Assembly (NCBI GenBank): GCA_910589145.1
Contig: CAJUSD010000001.1
Location: 124,001 to 188,000 of the forward strand
DNA: 64,000 nt
Direction: 5' to 3'
Source: an uncultured Oscillospiraceae bacterium
GTDB taxonomy: Bacteria; Bacillota; Clostridia; Oscillospirales; Ruminococcaceae
Of this stretch, positions 34,637 through 43,098 are shown piece by piece. Both the position numbers and the translations under genes were made by a program. The notes beneath the pieces were generated by a model. That model had not been told where the DNA came from and searched no databases. It saw only the letters and a list, made by a program, of their open reading frames with translations. How positions within the stretch are numbered: the stretch's first letter is position 1; every line of letters starts with the position of its first letter.

Positions 34637-35329
34637 TTATTCAAATGGCTGGCCGTTTTCCATTAAAACCGCAGTCCTCAAAACATGGACAGCCTGGATT
34701 TCTAACTCAGCAGCCTGTGTAAAAGCATCCAGATAAAGGGTTGGATTAATATTTTTTTCAATACCGGATGCACAAAACAGTTTCAAATTCAACAAGCTGT
34801 TCTCCACATAGAGGGAATGAAGGGAAACATCTGGACGGATGTCAATTTCCTTCATTCCTTTTTTGGTGCGTTTCATCACTAAAATACTGCTGTTTTTATC
34901 AAATTCCAGCAAATGCTCCAATGCGGCTTCAGGGGGACAGTCCGCAAAATTCAGGCGGATATGATAAAAAGCCTGTTTAATTTTTTCCGGTTTAAATTTC
35001 TGCAAAGCAGTTTTTTTGACGGTAAGCCCTTCCGGGAGGGTATTATTCAAGCGCTGGGATATCTCTTCACAGCTCATGACACGGGTAATGCGCAAATCCA
35101 TTGTTTCACATAAGCTTTCATAGCCCAGGGAGAGAGGAAGAGCAAAAGTAGTATAGGGATGAGGATTAAATCCCTCTGTATACCAGACGGGAATTTCCGC
35201 CCGCCTTAAAGCCCGCTGCATACAGCGGTTAATATCCAGATGGGAAATATATTTCGCCCGTCCGGTTTTCTCATAAAAAACCCGTAAGTTAGGCATTTTG
35301 TTCACATCGGTAATTTGAATATCACTCAA
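34637..35329 (-). CDS. Radical SAM-linked DUF2344 protein (TIGR03936 type, 230 aa)
   Basis: Characteristic core RVFYEKTGRAKYISHLDINR and EGFNPHPYTTFALPLSLGYE. Start is TTG at 35329, because GGAGG lies eight bases upstream inside the preceding gene; the ATG eleven codons later has no ribosome site. The eight-base overlap with the radical SAM gene implies coupled translation. Function unknown; fused to the radical SAM enzyme in some bacteria. Confidence 0.88.
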   Translation of the reverse strand: MSDIQITDVNKMPNLRVFYEKTGRAKYISHLDINRCMQRALRRAEIPVWYTEGFNPHPYTTFALPLSLGYESLCETMDLRITRVMSCEEISQRLNNTLPEGLTVKKTALQKFKPEKIKQAFYHIRLNFADCPPEAALEHLLEFDKNSSILVMKRTKKGMKEIDIRPDVSLHSLYVENSLLNLKLFCASGIEKNINPTLYLDAFTQAAELEIQAVHVLRTAVLMENGQPFE

Positions 35330-37172
35330 AGCAGCGGCCTCCTACCAGTTGATTTGCCCCACATCCTGCACACTGTTGACGGCAGTTCGGGGTTGTCTGA
35401 TTGTTATGCGCCTTCTGGTTTTCACGTATCAGGAAATCCTTGGAAACAGCAAAATCCAAATGATCCCAGGGCATCGTTTCACTGTAACCCCGTTTGCGGT
35501 TGGCATAAAAGGCAGGGTCCAAACCACACTCGTCCATAGCTTCTTTCCACCAATCCATATGGAAATGATTTCCCCAACTGTCCAGACGGCAGCCCTTTTT
35601 CCAGGCACGGTAAAGCACTTCTCCCAACCGGCGGTCTCCCCTTGCCAGCACGCCTTCTAAAAAGCTTGTATCCGCATCGTGCCAGTTCAACCGGATTTTT
35701 TTACTTTTCAGGCAGGAAAGCATATGGTTTTGTTTTTCCCTGAGCATTTCCCAGGTATCCTGGGGCTCAAACTGGAAAGGAGTAAAGGGTTTAGGAACAA
35801 AACAGGCGCAGCTAACCGTGACAGTAACGCCCTTTCCTTTTTGGCGGGATGGCAGGCTGTAATAAAAATCTACAATCCTTTGCGCCAGATCCACAATGCC
35901 CTCTACATCCTCCATTGTTTCCGTGGGAAGCCCCATCATAAAATAAAGCTTAACCGCAGTATAGCCTCCCTCGAAAGCAGTGCGGCAGGTATTAAAAATT
36001 TCTTCCTCACTGACGTTTTTATTAATGACGTCCCTCATTCTCTGGGTTCCAGCCTCTGGCGCAAAGGTCAGGCCGCTTTTGCGCACCTTGGAAACAGTAT
36101 CCAAAAGTTCCTGGGAGAAGTTATCCACCCGCAGAGACGGCAGAGAAAGGTTAATTTTCTTCTCGTCAGTCCATTGTACCATTTGGGTAAGCAGCTTTTC
36201 CACCTGGGAATGGTCGCTGGTAGAAAGGGAAGACAGGGAAATTTCATCATAACCGGTAGACGCACACAAGTCCCGGCCATTACGGCAAAGAGTATCTACA
36301 TTTTTTTCCCTGAGGGGGCGGTAGATAAAACCAGCCTGGCAGAACCGGCAGCCCCGGATACATCCCCGCAAGACTTCAATAATCGCCCTGTCATGGACAA
36401 TGTCCGTATAAGGCACAACAAAGGAAGAAGGATAAAAAACACGGTCAAAGTCTTGAATAATCCGTTTCCTTACGCGGGCTGGAGCACCTTCCTTTGGGGT
36501 AATGTTTTGTATGATTCCGTCTGGAAAATAAGACACATCATAAAGGGATGGGACATAGATTCCCTCTATCCTACAGGCTTGACGGAGAAATTTTTCCTTA
36601 GGCCATCCCTCTTTTTTGGCAATTTTATAAAGGTCTATCAATTCAAGGTTGACTTCCTCCCCTTCCCCCAGAATAAAAAGGTCTATAAAATCACACAGGG
36701 GTTCCGGGTTGCAGGCGCAGGGACCCCCTGCAATGACCAGCGGTGAAAGGTTGGGGCGTTCGGAAGCCTTTACCGGAAGCCCTGCTAAATCTAACATATT
36801 CAAAACAGAAGTGAAACTCAATTCATATTGCAGGGTAAAGCCAATCATGTCAAAGTCCCGGATAGGGTCGAAACTTTCCAAGCCGTAAAGGGGAATATCG
36901 TTCTCCCTCATCAAACGCTCCATATCCCGTTCAGGCGCAAAAACCCGCTCACACCATACGTCAGGACGTGCATTTTTCAGGGAATACAGGATTTTCATTC
37001 CCAGATGGGACATCCCTACTTCATATAAATCAGGGAAACAGAAAGCAAAACGAACGTCAACTTCTTCAGGATTTTTGACAATGCTTCCTAATTCCCCTCC
37101 TGTGTAATGAGCAGGTTTTTGTACCTGCATTAGAATTTGATCCAGTTTTTCAGAAATTTGTTTATTTGGCAT
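35322..37172 (-). CDS. B12-binding-type radical SAM protein (TIGR03960/YgiQ-like, 616 aa)
   Basis: N-terminal Rossmann-like domain (about 1-200), then the radical SAM cluster motif CIRGCRFCQAGF (CxxxCxxC) and a TIM-barrel core, with a C-terminal CRQQCAGCGANQLVGGRCFE cysteine tail. Substrate unknown; the family is common in clostridia beside DUF2344, and may modify tRNA or a ribosomal component. Cytosolic, oxygen-sensitive by nature. Confidence 0.9.
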   Translation of the reverse strand: MPNKQISEKLDQILMQVQKPAHYTGGELGSIVKNPEEVDVRFAFCFPDLYEVGMSHLGMKILYSLKNARPDVWCERVFAPERDMERLMRENDIPLYGLESFDPIRDFDMIGFTLQYELSFTSVLNMLDLAGLPVKASERPNLSPLVIAGGPCACNPEPLCDFIDLFILGEGEEVNLELIDLYKIAKKEGWPKEKFLRQACRIEGIYVPSLYDVSYFPDGIIQNITPKEGAPARVRKRIIQDFDRVFYPSSFVVPYTDIVHDRAIIEVLRGCIRGCRFCQAGFIYRPLREKNVDTLCRNGRDLCASTGYDEISLSSLSTSDHSQVEKLLTQMVQWTDEKKINLSLPSLRVDNFSQELLDTVSKVRKSGLTFAPEAGTQRMRDVINKNVSEEEIFNTCRTAFEGGYTAVKLYFMMGLPTETMEDVEGIVDLAQRIVDFYYSLPSRQKGKGVTVTVSCACFVPKPFTPFQFEPQDTWEMLREKQNHMLSCLKSKKIRLNWHDADTSFLEGVLARGDRRLGEVLYRAWKKGCRLDSWGNHFHMDWWKEAMDECGLDPAFYANRKRGYSETMPWDHLDFAVSKDFLIRENQKAHNNQTTPNCRQQCAGCGANQLVGGRCFE

Positions 37173-37297
37173 ACTGTTTTATAACTCCTAACCCGGCATG
37201 CGCCTTTTAAAACTTGTTTGTGTCCTTACATATTTAATATATAGACTTATTATAGCATATGGAGCGGGAAAATGGTAGAATCTATCATCTATATCCT

Positions 37298-37378
37298 TTA
37301 AAATAATTGCAAATTTTTATTAAAGGATTCCATTACATCGATTCTTCCCAAAAATAAATCTTCTAGGATATGATTCAT
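37298..37378 (-). pseudogene. Truncated small ORF (26 aa), DUF6809-like N-terminus
   Basis: After an excellent GGAGG ribosome site the frame reads MNHILEDLFLGRIDVMESFN, stopping after six more residues. The opening resembles the ILEDLxxG-I start of small DUF6809 proteins often found beside XRE genes in clostridial elements, which run to 70-100 residues. Probably a decayed copy. The rest of the 350-base gap is AT-rich with nothing else recognisable. Confidence 0.5.
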
Positions 37379-37522
37379 ATAAATGCCTCCTTGTAATTGT
37401 CTAGTTTCTTTAAAAAATATTTGATATATGCTTATAAAATCTATTGCGTTTTAAAGCTATTTTATCATAGCCGGATTGCCTTTACAATTCGAGTATTCAT
37501 TGTTTGAGGAGGTAATAGGGCT

Positions 37523-37807
37523 ATGATTGATTATAAAGACGTTGGTTCCCAAATACGGGCAGCCCAGTTAAACCGGAAAATGACCCAGGAAAAGCTGGCT
37601 GATGCCGTCGGCGTTGGTGTAACGCATATCAGCCATATAGAAACGGGAAACAGTATTCCAAGCCTCCAGGTATTTGTTGATATTTTGAACGCTTTGGACT
37701 GTTCAGCCGATCAACTGCTCTGTCTGGAAGCAGCACAGGCTGAACCGCAATTTAATGAATGGATAAACAATATTTTTCCGACTGCACCGAAAAAGAACGA
37801 AAGCTGA
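37523..37807 (+). CDS. Small XRE-family regulator, frameshifted C-terminus
   Basis: Cro/C1-type helix-turn-helix (MTQEKLADAVGVGVTHISHIE) after GAGGAGG. The visible frame ends PTAPKKNES at 37807, but one extra base in the T5 run at 37773-37777 would join it to DCTEKERKLMVDTILALKPS, ending at 37875, the helical tail seen in its relatives, including the homologue at 63480-63851. So it is either a fresh pseudogene or a shifted product. The HTH domain is intact. Confidence 0.8.
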   Translation: MIDYKDVGSQIRAAQLNRKMTQEKLADAVGVGVTHISHIETGNSIPSLQVFVDILNALDCSADQLLCLEAAQAEPQFNEWINNIFPTAPKKNES

Positions 37808-37901
37808 TGGTTGACACCATACTGGCTTTAAAGCCTTCCATGCGAATGCTGCATTTTGAAGAAAGTGAAACATAATTTCAAAACTATCTCCGGTTTAACA
37901 T

Positions 37902-37941
37902 GAAAAAACGGCCGTACTGAATAACAGCACGACCGTTTTTT
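37902..37941. terminator. Bidirectional terminator
   Basis: AAAAAACGGCCGT / ACGACCGTTTTTT with one G-U position between convergent genes. Confidence 0.85.
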
Positions 37942-37946
37942 CATTA

Positions 37947-38531
37947 TTAATAGTATCTCTCCATAAATTCCGGCAGGCTTTGAAGTTTCCGTCCATCTGC
38001 ATACCAAACCATAAGCCAGCAATCCCTCATAATCCCTTCATGAAGCTCATGGGCTGGAAGGAACTTAACCGGCTGAAATCCCACAGCCTGATAAGTCCGA
38101 ATAGCTCTGGGATTGTCCGCATGGGGGTCTAGCAGAATGACCTCCGCTCCTTTTTCCTGTACCAAATAGTTTTGAATCAGCCGAAGAAAAGTCCTGCCTA
38201 TTCCTTTCCCCCACAACTCCGGCTCGCCGATAAACTGGTCTATGGCATAAACGACCTTTTCATTTCCATTATAATGGTATTCCTGCTGCATTTCTTCCGT
38301 TACAAAGTAAGACTGCAAATAACCTATTGGAAGATTGTCATAGGTAATAGACCAGCGTTCCACCCCTGGATCTGAGTCATAAAAATGTTCCTGAACAATC
38401 TCCATGGAACATTGGAAATCCCTTCCCTCATAAAATTCCAAAACAACGGGATTGGTCAGCCATTTCAGCAGATAAACCGCATCAGAGGGCTTTAACCGGC
38501 GGAGTCCAACTTTTTCTAGTTTAATATCCAA
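37947..38531 (-). CDS. AAC(6')-like GNAT acetyltransferase (194 aa)
   Basis: GNAT fold with IGEPELWGKGIGRTFLRLI and the late motif LLDPHADNPRAIRTYQAVGF then AHELHEG; this strongly recalls the AAC(6')-Ie aminoglycoside acetyltransferase half (DPH-NNPRAIRAYQ, EHELHEG). Start is TTG at 38531, seven bases after AAAGGAG. It may acetylate aminoglycosides or a natural amine; resistance is not proved. It lies 23 bases after the NSS transporter gene. Confidence 0.82.
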   Translation of the reverse strand: MDIKLEKVGLRRLKPSDAVYLLKWLTNPVVLEFYEGRDFQCSMEIVQEHFYDSDPGVERWSITYDNLPIGYLQSYFVTEEMQQEYHYNGNEKVVYAIDQFIGEPELWGKGIGRTFLRLIQNYLVQEKGAEVILLDPHADNPRAIRTYQAVGFQPVKFLPAHELHEGIMRDCWLMVWYADGRKLQSLPEFMERYY

Positions 38532-38554
38532 CTGGATACTCCTTTTTTCCAAAA

Positions 38555-39898
38555 TCAACCAATCCCCTTATATACAAAGCCCAATAAGACAATCAGAATC
38601 GTCAAGGGGACATAAACAAACTTTGCAACAGGCCCAAACAGTTTCGGCAAAGGCTTGCTGCGGCCCTGTTCCATTTCATGCTTTATCTTGTCAAAGCCCA
38701 GGACATAATAAATGGAAACTGCGCCTAATACCGCCCCAACGGGAACCACCACAATCGAAATAAAATCCATCCAGTTCCCGACAGAGGCTTCTGATTCAAG
38801 AAATACTCCCACCAAGAAAGTTACACCGCCGCAAAGCAGGACGGCAATTTTCCGGGGAAACTTGAATTTGTGCTGCCAGCTCTCAATGACAGCCTCAAAC
38901 ATATTAATTAAGGAGGTAATCCCCGCAAAGGCAACCGACAGGAAGAATAAAACCGCAAACATCCTTCCCAAAGGCATTCTGTGGAAAATATCCGGCATGG
39001 TAAGGAACATTAAAGAAGGCCCCCTGGTCACGTCAATTCCAAAGGCAAATACTGCCGGCATAATGGCAAGGGCAGAAAGAAGGGCGGCCAAGGTGTCAAA
39101 AACAGCGGTTTGAATGGAAGATTTCGGAATATCCTCCCCGCTGTTCAGGTAGGAACCATAGACAATCATACCAGAGCCCGTAATCGAAAGACTGAAAAAT
39201 GCCTGTCCCATTGCCATAACCCAAGTATCTACCTGAAGAAGGAATTCCCACTTGGGGACAAACAGGAACTTATAGCCTTCGCTGGCTCCCGGCAGGAACC
39301 CGACCCGAACCGCCAGAATCAGGAACAGGATGAAAAAGAGCGGCATTAAAATTTTGCTGATTTTTTCAATCCCCTTATTTACTCCTGTCAATAAAATAAC
39401 GCATACAATGGCTACCGTTATAAAATGCCAAGGCAGGCTTCCAAAATTGCCTGTAGCCTGTGAAAAATATTCGGCGGCATCTGTGGTCATCAATGTACCT
39501 GTTACTACACCTGCACAGGAACGGATGACCCAACCTAATATAATAGAATAACCAATGGCAATTCCCAAAGAACCCAAAAGCGGGATCCATCCTAAAATCC
39601 CACCCAATTTTCCTTTCCCGCGGTTATCAAAACAATATTCATAAGAGCCTAATGTACCAGTACGCACCCTGCGGCCAATCGCAAACTCTGCTGAAAGTCC
39701 AACCCATCCAAACAAAAAAACAAAAAACAGATATGGCAGAAGAAACGCCGCTCCCCCATACTGCCCAAGCCGGTATGGGAACATCCAAATATTTCCAAGC
39801 CCGACAGCAGAGCCAACACAGGCAATGATAAATCCTAGAGAAGATGTAAAATTGCCGTTTTTATGGGAAGGCCGCGGGCTGTTTTGTGAACTGCTCAT
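38555..39898 (-). CDS. Neurotransmitter:sodium symporter (NSS) family transporter
   Basis: 447 residues with 11-12 membrane segments. TM1 carries the substrate/sodium motif GSAVGLGNIWMFPYRLGQYGG interrupted as in LeuT-fold NSS proteins; TM2 follows with AAFLLPYLFF. Likely a Na+-coupled uptake system for an amino acid such as tyrosine or tryptophan. Followed closely by the acetyltransferase gene. Confidence 0.93.
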   Translation of the reverse strand: MSSSQNSPRPSHKNGNFTSSLGFIIACVGSAVGLGNIWMFPYRLGQYGGAAFLLPYLFFVFLFGWVGLSAEFAIGRRVRTGTLGSYEYCFDNRGKGKLGGILGWIPLLGSLGIAIGYSIILGWVIRSCAGVVTGTLMTTDAAEYFSQATGNFGSLPWHFITVAIVCVILLTGVNKGIEKISKILMPLFFILFLILAVRVGFLPGASEGYKFLFVPKWEFLLQVDTWVMAMGQAFFSLSITGSGMIVYGSYLNSGEDIPKSSIQTAVFDTLAALLSALAIMPAVFAFGIDVTRGPSLMFLTMPDIFHRMPLGRMFAVLFFLSVAFAGITSLINMFEAVIESWQHKFKFPRKIAVLLCGGVTFLVGVFLESEASVGNWMDFISIVVVPVGAVLGAVSIYYVLGFDKIKHEMEQGRSKPLPKLFGPVAKFVYVPLTILIVLLGFVYKGIG

Positions 39899-39937
39899 GT
39901 TAAAAATCCCCTTTACTCCTCAAAAATAATTGGTGGT

Positions 39938-40318
39938 TTAAGCGTTTGTATGCTCCCCGCTTTCAAAAAGAGAACGGAGGGTACAAAGTTCCTTTTCAGA
40001 TGGCGTCCAGTTATATTCTCGGAGGTCAACCCTCTGGCTTCCATTGATAAATGTAACTGAAACCCCTTCTGATTCCAGAAGGAATTTTTGGGTATCTGCT
40101 GTTGGAAAAGCACCTGCCCCTGACAGATATCCCTGGCTGTTTACGACACGATGGGCTGGGATGTTCTCTCCGTTTGGAGGTTGGTTGTGGCCTAAAACAT
40201 ATCCCACATGGCGGGCCTGCTTCGGATTGCCGCACAGAAGTGCGATTTGTCCATAAGAAGCAACTTTTCCTTTGGGGATAGTTCGGCAGACTGCAAAGAC
40301 TTTTTCGCTGAAATTCAT
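39938..40318 (-). CDS. Alkyltransferase-like protein lacking the reactive cysteine (126 aa)
   Basis: Shape and motifs of the O6-alkylguanine transferase DNA-binding domain (TIPKGKVASYGQIALLCGNP, RHVGYVLGHN) but the active PCHRV is PAHRV: Ala55 replaces cysteine. Alkyltransferase-like (ATL) proteins bind alkylated guanines without repair and hand them to nucleotide excision repair. A C-terminal extension of about 25 residues is extra. Separate from the NSS gene by 40 bases. Confidence 0.9.
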   Translation of the reverse strand: MNFSEKVFAVCRTIPKGKVASYGQIALLCGNPKQARHVGYVLGHNQPPNGENIPAHRVVNSQGYLSGAGAFPTADTQKFLLESEGVSVTFINGSQRVDLREYNWTPSEKELCTLRSLFESGEHTNA

Positions 40319-40420
40319 ATAATGTCATCCTTTGGCCTTTTTTACCGTCACAGCTTTAAAGTTATAAAGTGAAAAGGTAAAAAATAACATAAACATTAAA
40401 ATTTAATGCGAGTCCAATAA

Positions 40421-40745
40421 GGCTAAGTTGCGGGGAAAACCTCAGATGAGTATAAGCTAAGGCGGATTAAAAAGGTTTCGGGTCCAGGGGGCTTTCCTCA
40501 AAAGCCCCCTGGCCGCGTCCGCAGACGCGAAATACTCCTGTTATATAAACAGCACCACCGAAACGAAAAAGACACATACTTAAAAGTTATAGAAAATCCC
40601 GCCATTTTCTTTTGTGGGAGCAGCAGGCAAAAAGTTTGGAAAAGCTTCTGTGGGGAATATGGCGGGATTTCCTGTTGAAAGTTATCGCTTGCAGCCAGCG
40701 AACAGCCAACGGCTGCAAGATGGCGTCCCTTAAACCGTAAACCTT
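40421..40745. repeat. Composite intergenic repeat, inverted full copy
   Basis: Reverse complement of the module order at 31480-31868: CCCCGCAACTTAG, ATCCGCCTTAG, the CCAGGGGGCTTT hairpin, CGCGTCCGCAGACGCGAAAT, AACGAAAAAGACACATA, TCCCGCCATTTTC, TGTGGGAGCAGCAGG, GGCTGCAAG. Occupies most of the 580-base gap between the ATL and oxidoreductase genes. Confidence 0.75.
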
Positions 40746-40837
40746 AAATTTGAGAAAGGGTTCATCAACCCCATGTTAGTTTAACATATCTAGGTATATC
40801 TTTCAACCTTTAGGAAAAATTTTCATTGGACAGAGAA

Positions 40838-40880
40838 AAGACGCAGCCTCCCACCAACCGGAGCCTGCGCTTTTTCATTT
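40838..40880 (-). terminator. Terminator of the oxidoreductase gene
   Basis: Imperfect stem GCGCAGGCTCC/GGAGGCTGCGTC with T-run leftward. Confidence 0.6.
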
Positions 40881-40898
40881 GCCCTTGCGGGGGCTCAT

Positions 40899-41897
40899 TT
40901 ATTTTCCTCTTGCACTGTCGTAGAGATCCATCATCAGGAGGAATACTCTTTCTACCTGTGGAATTCCAATCGGGGCAGCTTTGCCCTGCTGGATACATTC
41001 ATAAAAATTTGAAATACAGGCTAAATGTCCGGTTCCCCAATAATCTTTGCCAAGTGCTACTCCTGTTTGGCAGTCAATAACTTCCCGCTTTCCATCCGGG
41101 TAAATCAATGTCAGGGAATTTCCTTCAATCCGCAAAATCATATTTTCACAATGAATTTCCAACAGGATGGGGGCATTGCTCCCAAAAGCCGTTGTACAAT
41201 AGAAAAGCCCGATCCCTTGTTCATACTGGATATATGCTTCCATAGTGTCCTCAACCTCTATAACCCCCTTTAAATGGTGGTTGGCGATAGAGGCTTCCGA
41301 AGAAAGAGGCCGTCCCATAAATTCAGTCATTAAATCCAACGTATGGATAGACTGGTTAATCATAGCGCCTCCGCCTTCCAGCTCCATGGTTCCCCTCCAG
41401 CCGCTGTCTTTGTAATAGGAAACGCCGCGGCTCCAGGTGACAAAGGCTCTTGCAGAGACAATCTTCCCTGCTTTGCCGCTGGAAATAATTTCCTTTGCCT
41501 GTATCACACTGGCATTATATCGGTTTTGGAAGCAGAATCCCAGAAGTTTCCCGCTTTCCTTTTCTGCCTTTTTCAATTCCTGGAACTGTTCCTTAGAGAC
41601 TGCTGGAGGCTTTTCCATAAACACATGCCGTCCGCCTTTCAGTCCAGCGATTGCCATTGGAACATGAAGTGCGTGTGGGGTGCAGATATGTAAAACGTCG
41701 AATTCACTTTGTTTCAGCATTTCGTCAAGCGATTCATATACAGGAGCTTTCCCCGCTGTATAGGTTTGGGAAAAAACTTCCGCTCTTTCACGCCGAATAT
41801 CACAAAACGCTGCAAGTTCATCTTTCCCATTTGATTTTTTTATGGAATCTGCGTGGACCTTTGCAATTCCGCCACATCCCACGATTGCTGTTTTCAT
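40899..41897 (-). CDS. Gfo/Idh/MocA-family oxidoreductase (332 aa)
   Basis: N-terminal Rossmann motif AIVGCGGIAKVHADSIKK (3-20), EKPPAVS motif around the catalytic lysine, and the family's alpha/beta C-terminal domain. Start at 41897 follows AGGTGAGG. NAD(P)-dependent sugar or inositol dehydrogenase; substrate unknown. Divergent from nfnA across 350 bases. Confidence 0.9.
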   Translation of the reverse strand: MKTAIVGCGGIAKVHADSIKKSNGKDELAAFCDIRRERAEVFSQTYTAGKAPVYESLDEMLKQSEFDVLHICTPHALHVPMAIAGLKGGRHVFMEKPPAVSKEQFQELKKAEKESGKLLGFCFQNRYNASVIQAKEIISSGKAGKIVSARAFVTWSRGVSYYKDSGWRGTMELEGGGAMINQSIHTLDLMTEFMGRPLSSEASIANHHLKGVIEVEDTMEAYIQYEQGIGLFYCTTAFGSNAPILLEIHCENMILRIEGNSLTLIYPDGKREVIDCQTGVALGKDYWGTGHLACISNFYECIQQGKAAPIGIPQVERVFLLMMDLYDSARGK

Positions 41898-42132
41898 TTC
41901 GTCAACCTCACCTTTCCGTTTTTGGCCGACTGTAAAAGAATATTTCTTCACAAGTTCGGCCTTTTGATTTCATTATAACCTTTTCTGCTCAGAATGGAAA
42001 GAGCTAATTCTGATATTAATAGAGATTTTTACAATTTTCAGATAAATTTTGGAACTTTCCCTAGTATGGATTCACCTGCTGCCTGCACCCAATCTTTCCA
42101 TTCATTATTCGTCGGAATTCTTTGTTTATCCC

Positions 42133-42161
42133 TTGTCAAACGATAAGGAATGGGTTATAAT
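42133..42161 (+). promoter_or_regulatory. nfnAB promoter
   Basis: TTGTCA (42133-42138), 17 bases, TATAAT (42156-42161), 88 bases before the start. Confidence 0.8.
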
Positions 42162-42249
42162 ATTAACAATGCGTACTTCGCCATCTGTCAAAGTTTTAAA
42201 ATTAGTTGGCGGCAGGCAAGCGACCTAAAATAAGGGAGGAAAACAAGCC

Positions 42250-43098
42250 ATGTATAAAATTGTCAAAAAGCGGCAGTTAAACTCGGCTGTCACGCTGATG
42301 GAGATTGAAGCTCCATTAATTGCAAAGAAGGCATTAGCCGGACAATTCATAATCTTCCGCGTCGATGAAAAGGGAGAGAGAATCCCCTTAACCATAGCGG
42401 ATTATGATCGTGAAAAGGGTACTGTAACGATTATATTCCAGATTGTAGGTCGTTCTACAATGCTTCTCAATCAGTTAGAGGAAGGCGATTCCATTCTCGA
42501 CTTTGTAGGGCCCTTGGGCAAACCGACTGAAGTTGATGGCTTTAAGCGTGTTGCGGTTATTGGCGGCGGCGTGGGCTGTGCTATCGCATATCCTTCCGCA
42601 AAGGCTTTGTTTAATAATGGAACAGAAGTTGATATGATCGCTGGCTTCCGCAGCAAGGACATCGTTATTCTGGAAGACGAAATGAAAGCTGCCTGCACCA
42701 ATTTATATATTATGACCGACGACGGCACTTACGGCGAAAAGGGCCTTGTTACGGACAAGCTGAAAGAATTGATTGAACAAAAAGGCCGCAAATATGATGC
42801 AGTTATCGCTATTGGCCCAGTTATCATGATGAAATTTGTCGCAGCCACAACCAAGCCCCACGGGATTAAAACCATTGTCAGCCTGAACCCCATCATGATC
42901 GATGGTACTGGCATGTGCGGCGGCTGCCGCGTCAAGGTTGACGGCGAAATCAAATTCGCCTGTGTTGACGGCCCGGACTTTGACGGACATAAGGTTGACT
43001 TTGACGAACTGATGAAGCGCAACTCGTCTTATAGAGAGCGGGAGACCCATGACCGGGAGAACTGCCGTTTACTGAAAGGAGTGGCTGAAAATGCCTAA
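42250..43098 (+). CDS. nfnA: NfnA: NADH-dependent ferredoxin:NADP+ oxidoreductase, small subunit
   Basis: 282 residues: FAD domain (RIPLTIADYDREKGTVTIIFQ), NAD domain (GGGVGCAIAYPSAKALF) and a C-terminal 2Fe-2S motif CGGCRVKVDGEIKFACVDGP. With NfnB it couples NADH and reduced ferredoxin to NADP+ reduction by electron bifurcation. Ribosome site GGGAGGA. Strong codon bias (GGC, AAG, GTT) compared with neighbours suggests high expression. Overlaps nfnB by eight bases. Confidence 0.95.
   Translation: MYKIVKKRQLNSAVTLMEIEAPLIAKKALAGQFIIFRVDEKGERIPLTIADYDREKGTVTIIFQIVGRSTMLLNQLEEGDSILDFVGPLGKPTEVDGFKRVAVIGGGVGCAIAYPSAKALFNNGTEVDMIAGFRSKDIVILEDEMKAACTNLYIMTDDGTYGEKGLVTDKLKELIEQKGRKYDAVIAIGPVIMMKFVAATTKPHGIKTIVSLNPIMIDGTGMCGGCRVKVDGEIKFACVDGPDFDGHKVDFDELMKRNSSYRERETHDRENCRLLKGVAENA

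Noticed and set aside
35679..36746. 355-codon frame antisense to the radical SAM gene
   Set aside because: Same cause: shadow of a well-supported gene; composition is not protein-like.
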